NCBI RefSeq assembly: GCF_039537985.1
Contig: NZ_BAABBN010000007.1
Location: 992,001 to 1,056,000 of the forward strand
DNA from: Litoribacillus peritrichatus
GTDB taxonomy: Bacteria > Pseudomonadota > Gammaproteobacteria > Pseudomonadales > Litoribrevibacteraceae
Length of the DNA stretch: 64,000 bases
Reading direction: 5' to 3'
Part shown: one piece after another, positions 60,688-64,000 of the stretch
How the letters are laid out: every line of letters begins with the position of its first letter
How positions within the stretch are numbered: position 1 is the first letter of the stretch
Notes under the pieces: model-generated
What the model was told of the DNA's origin: nothing
Database searches by the model: none
What the model saw: only the letters and a program-made list of their open reading frames with translations
Made by a program: the position numbers and the translations under genes

Positions 60688-63600
60688 ATGGGAAGTAAAA
60701 GCTCAATTTCAACCAAAATTATTGCCAGCTTTTCTGCGGTTATCGCGGTGTTAGCGGTGGTTGTGGTGTTTACGTTATATCAAAGCAATGAAATACACGG
60801 CTTGAGTAATAAAGCAGTAGATAACTTTGTACCTGGTGTACACCTGAGCATGAGGGCAAGCCTGGAGGTTGAACGCTCGATGAGTGCTACCCGAGGCTGG
60901 ATTGTCAGTGGGGAGGATAAATTTAAAAACCAAAGGACCGCCGCCTGGCAGAACATTGAAGACATAGTGACAGACTTATCCCTGAAAGTTGATGCGCTGG
61001 AAGACAACTTATTGCTTAAAGATTTGGATAAATTACAAACCGATTTGAACGTTTTTAAATCTATGCAGGAAGACGTCATTGCGTTGGCGCATACAGAAGA
61101 AAATTTACCCGGTTTAAAAGTGCTGGTCGACCAGGCCATACCTCAGGCGTCCAAAGTGCTGAATGAAGTAACTCAGCTAATGAAGATGAAGTTTGAAGAC
61201 CTCTCCGAAGAAGACCGTTATCAGTTGATTACCCTTTTGGCCGACTTTAGATTCAGCTTCAGTCAGGGATTGGCGAGTATTCGAGCTTATTTAGCAACTA
61301 ATCAATCGAGGTTCAGGGAAGAGTACTTTCGGTGGTGGCAATCCAATACCGAAAGTCTGACATTGATTAGCGTGATGAGGGATGTATTGACTCCTCATCA
61401 GAAAGAGACACTGCAAAATTTAAAACAGGAACGGGATAAGTTCAGTGAGCTTCCCGATTTGATGTTTCGTTACCGCCAGGGGGCGGAGTGGAATTTAGCG
61501 AGAAGTCGGGCTGAATCCGAATTGTTTCCTATGTCGGTGAAAGTGTCTTCTGACTTGGAGTCGATGATAAGTCAGCTGCAGGTCAGGATGAAAGATGGCT
61601 TTCAGTTCATGAATTCCGGATTTGAGTCATTGTCGATCATTGGTTTGAGCTTATTGGCGCTCGCCATTGTTATGTGCGTAATGCTGGTTGCCTTTTTAAC
61701 TAAGTTGATTACAGAACCTTTACAGCAAGTCATCGTCGCTGCCAGTGACATTTCGCAGGGTAACTTTGAAGTGGATGTTAACATTCGTGGCTTTGCCGAA
61801 ACGGAAGAGTTGAGTGATAACCTGAGTAATATGACCACGTTTTTAAGGCGAATTACCGAGCATGCCGACGCCCTGTCGAAAGGAAACTTTGACCAGGAGT
61901 TTTTACCTCAGGGTGAGAAAGACCGGCTTGGTCATGCACTTAATAAAATGACCCTGGATTTGTATAAACATCAAGAGTTCGTGAATGCTCAAAACTGGTT
62001 GAAAAGCGGCCTGGCTGAATTCACCAATGGTCTGCAAGGCGTACACGAATTAGATGCCCTGGCTCATAAATCCACTGCATTTGTCGCCGAATATATGGGG
62101 GCTCAGGTGGCCGGTATGTATTTGCTGGAAGAGGACGTATACAGTTTGTCCGCTGGTTATGCCTTGGACAGAGACGGTTCTATGCCTGTGCAATACGCCA
62201 CTGGCGAAGGTTTGATTGGCCAGACGGCAAAAGGCAGAACACGACGAGTGATTGTCTCTCAAGCGGAGTACCCAGAAGATTTAATTTTGGATACTGGCGT
62301 TGGTCAGTTGCAGAGTACTTGCATTGTGGCCTGTCCGGTGATTAATAAACAAGGAATCACGAATGAAGTATCGGCGGTGCTTGTTTTTGGTTTTACCAAG
62401 CAATTGACCGAGAATGAATTGAACTTACTGGATGAGTTTTGTGATGTATTCAGTGTCAGTCTGGCGTCATGCCGCTCACGCAACCAGCTAGAGGATTTAT
62501 TACGCGAGTCGCAGGAGAAATCCACAATTTTGCAAGAGCAACAAGAGGAGTTGCGCGTCAATAATGAAGAACTTGAGCAGCAAACCCAGAGTTTACTTGC
62601 CTCTGAAGAGGAATTGAGAGTTCAAAGCGATGAATTGAAAGAAAGTAATCGACAACTTGAAAACCAGAAAGCGGTACTCGAAGAAAAGAACGACGAAGTA
62701 GAGGAAGCCCGGAAAGAGCTGGAACGTAAAGCGGCCGAATTAGATCGAACCAGTAAGTATAAATCTGAATTTTTAGCCAATATGTCTCATGAGTTACGGA
62801 CGCCGCTCAATAGTTTGCTGATTCTTTCGGAATCTATGAAGAAGAATAATAAGAAGAACTTGTTTGAAGATCAGGTGGAAGACTTGGTGATCATCAACCA
62901 GGCGGGTCAGGTGTTACTCTCTTTAATCAATGACATTTTGGACTTATCAAAAGTGGAAGCTGGTAAGTTAGTCATGGACTTCCAGTCGTCTCGTTTAAAG
63001 GATGTGATTGAGGATAACCGCAAACAGTTCAATCCGGTGGCCCGTTCAAGAGGGGTGGAATTCATCATTGACCTTGATGAAAGTTGTCCGGATATGTTTT
63101 GTACGGACATGCATCGTCTCTCTCAGATTTTAAGGAATCTGCTGTCCAATGCCTTTAAGTTTACCCATCAGGGACATGTGAAATTATCTGTTTGCGCTCA
63201 GCAAGGGCAGAGCCATGATTCGACGGGCGCTAAAGCGCTTTGCTTTGCTGTCGAAGACACGGGCATTGGCGTACCGAAAAAGGTACAGAAAGATATTTTT
63301 GAAGCATTTCAACAAGCCGATGGTTCGACCAGTCGGGCTTATGGCGGTTCCGGGTTGGGGTTGACCATTTCTCGTGAGTTAGCCCAGCTGTTGGGTGGTG
63401 ATATTGAACTGACCAGCGAAGAAGGCAAAGGCAGTACATTTAAACTCACTATTCCGGAACAACAGTCAGAAAATGTGGAAGAGCAAGCTAACGCTCAAAC
63501 AGGATTAATTGATCAAACACCGCTAACCATAGCGCAAGGCTCCAATCAAAATGCTTCTGAGTCCGATGCTCCGTTAATCCAGCGTAATGCAAGGCCGGCC

Positions 63601-64000
63601 TTTCTGGATGATGACCGTCTAACCGCCACACAAGATGCAAAAACCGTACTGATCGTGGAGGATGATAAGCAATTTGCCACTGTGCTAAGAGACTTCTCCC
63701 GTAAGCGTGGATTCTCGTGTCTGGTGTCTGATTCAGGTGAGGAGGCTCTGCAATTAGCCAGTGCCTATCACCCGAAAGCCATTATATTAGACCTCGGCCT
63801 GCCTGATATTTCCGGTGTGAAGGTGTTGGAACGGTTGAAACAAAATGACTATACCCGTGATATTCCGGTACACATTATTTCAGGGCAGGAAGATGACTCA
63901 GGTTTGATCCGGCAAGGGGCTATGGATGTGCTGCATAAGCCAGTCAGTTGCGATGTATTAGAGCAGCTGTTTGGCAAGTTTGCGACCCTTGCCCAGCAGC
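60688..64000 (+). CDS. Hybrid sensor histidine kinase (3' truncated by window edge)
   Basis: Open to the window end; at least 1104 residues. TM1 ~10-30, a helical periplasmic sensor (~35-310) beginning like CHASE3/four-helix-bundle domains, TM2 ~314-340, HAMP ~342-395, GAF ~440-598, a long Glu/Gln-rich coiled coil ~605-690, HisKA with H701 in SHELRTP, HATPase_c with DTGIGVP and GGSGLGL, and a receiver with D1035 in LDLGLPD. More domains may follow outside the window. The architecture is that of large hub-type hybrid kinases. AGGTAGGTG lies just before ATG 60688. The gene lacks a stop in the window, so it is absent from simple ORF lists. Confidence 0.92.
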   Translation, partial: MGSKSSISTKIIASFSAVIAVLAVVVVFTLYQSNEIHGLSNKAVDNFVPGVHLSMRASLEVERSMSATRGWIVSGEDKFKNQRTAAWQNIEDIVTDLSLKVDALEDNLLLKDLDKLQTDLNVFKSMQEDVIALAHTEENLPGLKVLVDQAIPQASKVLNEVTQLMKMKFEDLSEEDRYQLITLLADFRFSFSQGLASIRAYLATNQSRFREEYFRWWQSNTESLTLISVMRDVLTPHQKETLQNLKQERDKFSELPDLMFRYRQGAEWNLARSRAESELFPMSVKVSSDLESMISQLQVRMKDGFQFMNSGFESLSIIGLSLLALAIVMCVMLVAFLTKLITEPLQQVIVAASDISQGNFEVDVNIRGFAETEELSDNLSNMTTFLRRITEHADALSKGNFDQEFLPQGEKDRLGHALNKMTLDLYKHQEFVNAQNWLKSGLAEFTNGLQGVHELDALAHKSTAFVAEYMGAQVAGMYLLEEDVYSLSAGYALDRDGSMPVQYATGEGLIGQTAKGRTRRVIVSQAEYPEDLILDTGVGQLQSTCIVACPVINKQGITNEVSAVLVFGFTKQLTENELNLLDEFCDVFSVSLASCRSRNQLEDLLRESQEKSTILQEQQEELRVNNEELEQQTQSLLASEEELRVQSDELKESNRQLENQKAVLEEKNDEVEEARKELERKAAELDRTSKYKSEFLANMSHELRTPLNSLLILSESMKKNNKKNLFEDQVEDLVIINQAGQVLLSLINDILDLSKVEAGKLVMDFQSSRLKDVIEDNRKQFNPVARSRGVEFIIDLDESCPDMFCTDMHRLSQILRNLLSNAFKFTHQGHVKLSVCAQQGQSHDSTGAKALCFAVEDTGIGVPKKVQKDIFEAFQQADGSTSRAYGGSGLGLTISRELAQLLGGDIELTSEEGKGSTFKLTIPEQQSENVEEQANAQTGLIDQTPLTIAQGSNQNASESDAPLIQRNARPAFLDDDRLTATQDAKTVLIVEDDKQFATVLRDFSRKRGFSCLVSDSGEEALQLASAYHPKAIILDLGLPDISGVKVLERLKQNDYTRDIPVHIISGQEDDSGLIRQGAMDVLHKPVSCDVLEQLFGKFATLAQQ

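Noticed and set aside
1..64000. tRNA, rRNA, CRISPR, insertion sequence or prophage
   Set aside because: No cloverleaf-like sequences, repeat-spacer arrays, transposase or phage genes were recognised by eye; a tRNAscan/IS search would be needed to be certain.

Overview
The window reads as a chromosomal segment of a marine-type gammaproteobacterium of moderate GC content. This rests on family content: a DUF2860 outer-membrane protein, a PBPRA1643-type SEC-C protein, a VolA/Pla-1/cef-type surface lipase beside FadL, SigZ, FtrA, an AmmeMemoRadiSam set, and many c-di-GMP and two-component proteins. The species cannot be named from the sequence alone. There is no rRNA, tRNA, CRISPR array, insertion sequence or phage module that I could see. 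Both window ends cut through large hybrid histidine kinases.

Layout. 1-6 kb: a truncated hybrid kinase, an HAD phosphatase and a PAS-GGDEF diguanylate cyclase. 6-13 kb: a TVP38/TMEM64-flavoprotein disulfide reductase fusion, then DUF547, a family-2 glycosyltransferase, an outer-membrane barrel and a small CxxC exported protein, with a divergent GT-C membrane glycosyltransferase; this may be one envelope or glycolipid function. 13-16 kb: the AMMECR1-like and MEMO-like genes diverge from their radical SAM partner. 16-22 kb: outer-membrane DUF2860, small enzymes, a WYL regulator and its probable target, and a TetR-SDR operon whose promoter and operator can be read directly. 22-27 kb: a long acyl-ACP-reductase-like protein, SigZ with a Cys-rich-tailed GST, a LOG-family protein and a gluzincin-like peptidase. 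27-33 kb: AraC/LysE, a small exported protein, GNAT, a TIGR01777 epimerase and a membrane protein.

32-43 kb is dominated by orphan periplasmic solute-binding proteins. The window holds seven clear members of the bacterial SBP family 3 plus one divergent member, and none has a visible permease or ATPase gene beside it. They surround a 7TM-DISM GGDEF-EAL receptor and lie just upstream of a REC-PAS-GAF-PAS-GGDEF-EAL-REC protein, so a sensory rather than import role is plausible. 46-52 kb: SEC-C, rhodanese/FtrA, fumC, a divergent SBP and a membrane protein. 52-60 kb: an MFS exporter operon divergent from a GlxA-type regulator, then an overlapping ToxR/ToxS- or VtrA/VtrC-like membrane regulator pair that converges on a volA-fadL operon.

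The most interesting items are: the putative lipid-sensing regulator pair beside the surface lipase and fatty-acid porin; the acyl-ACP-reductase-like protein with an additional ~330-residue N-terminal half and a conserved catalytic Cys; a TetR gene that seems to need an ATT start; the fleet of orphan binding proteins; and repeated in-frame 12-15 bp minisatellites in several genes.
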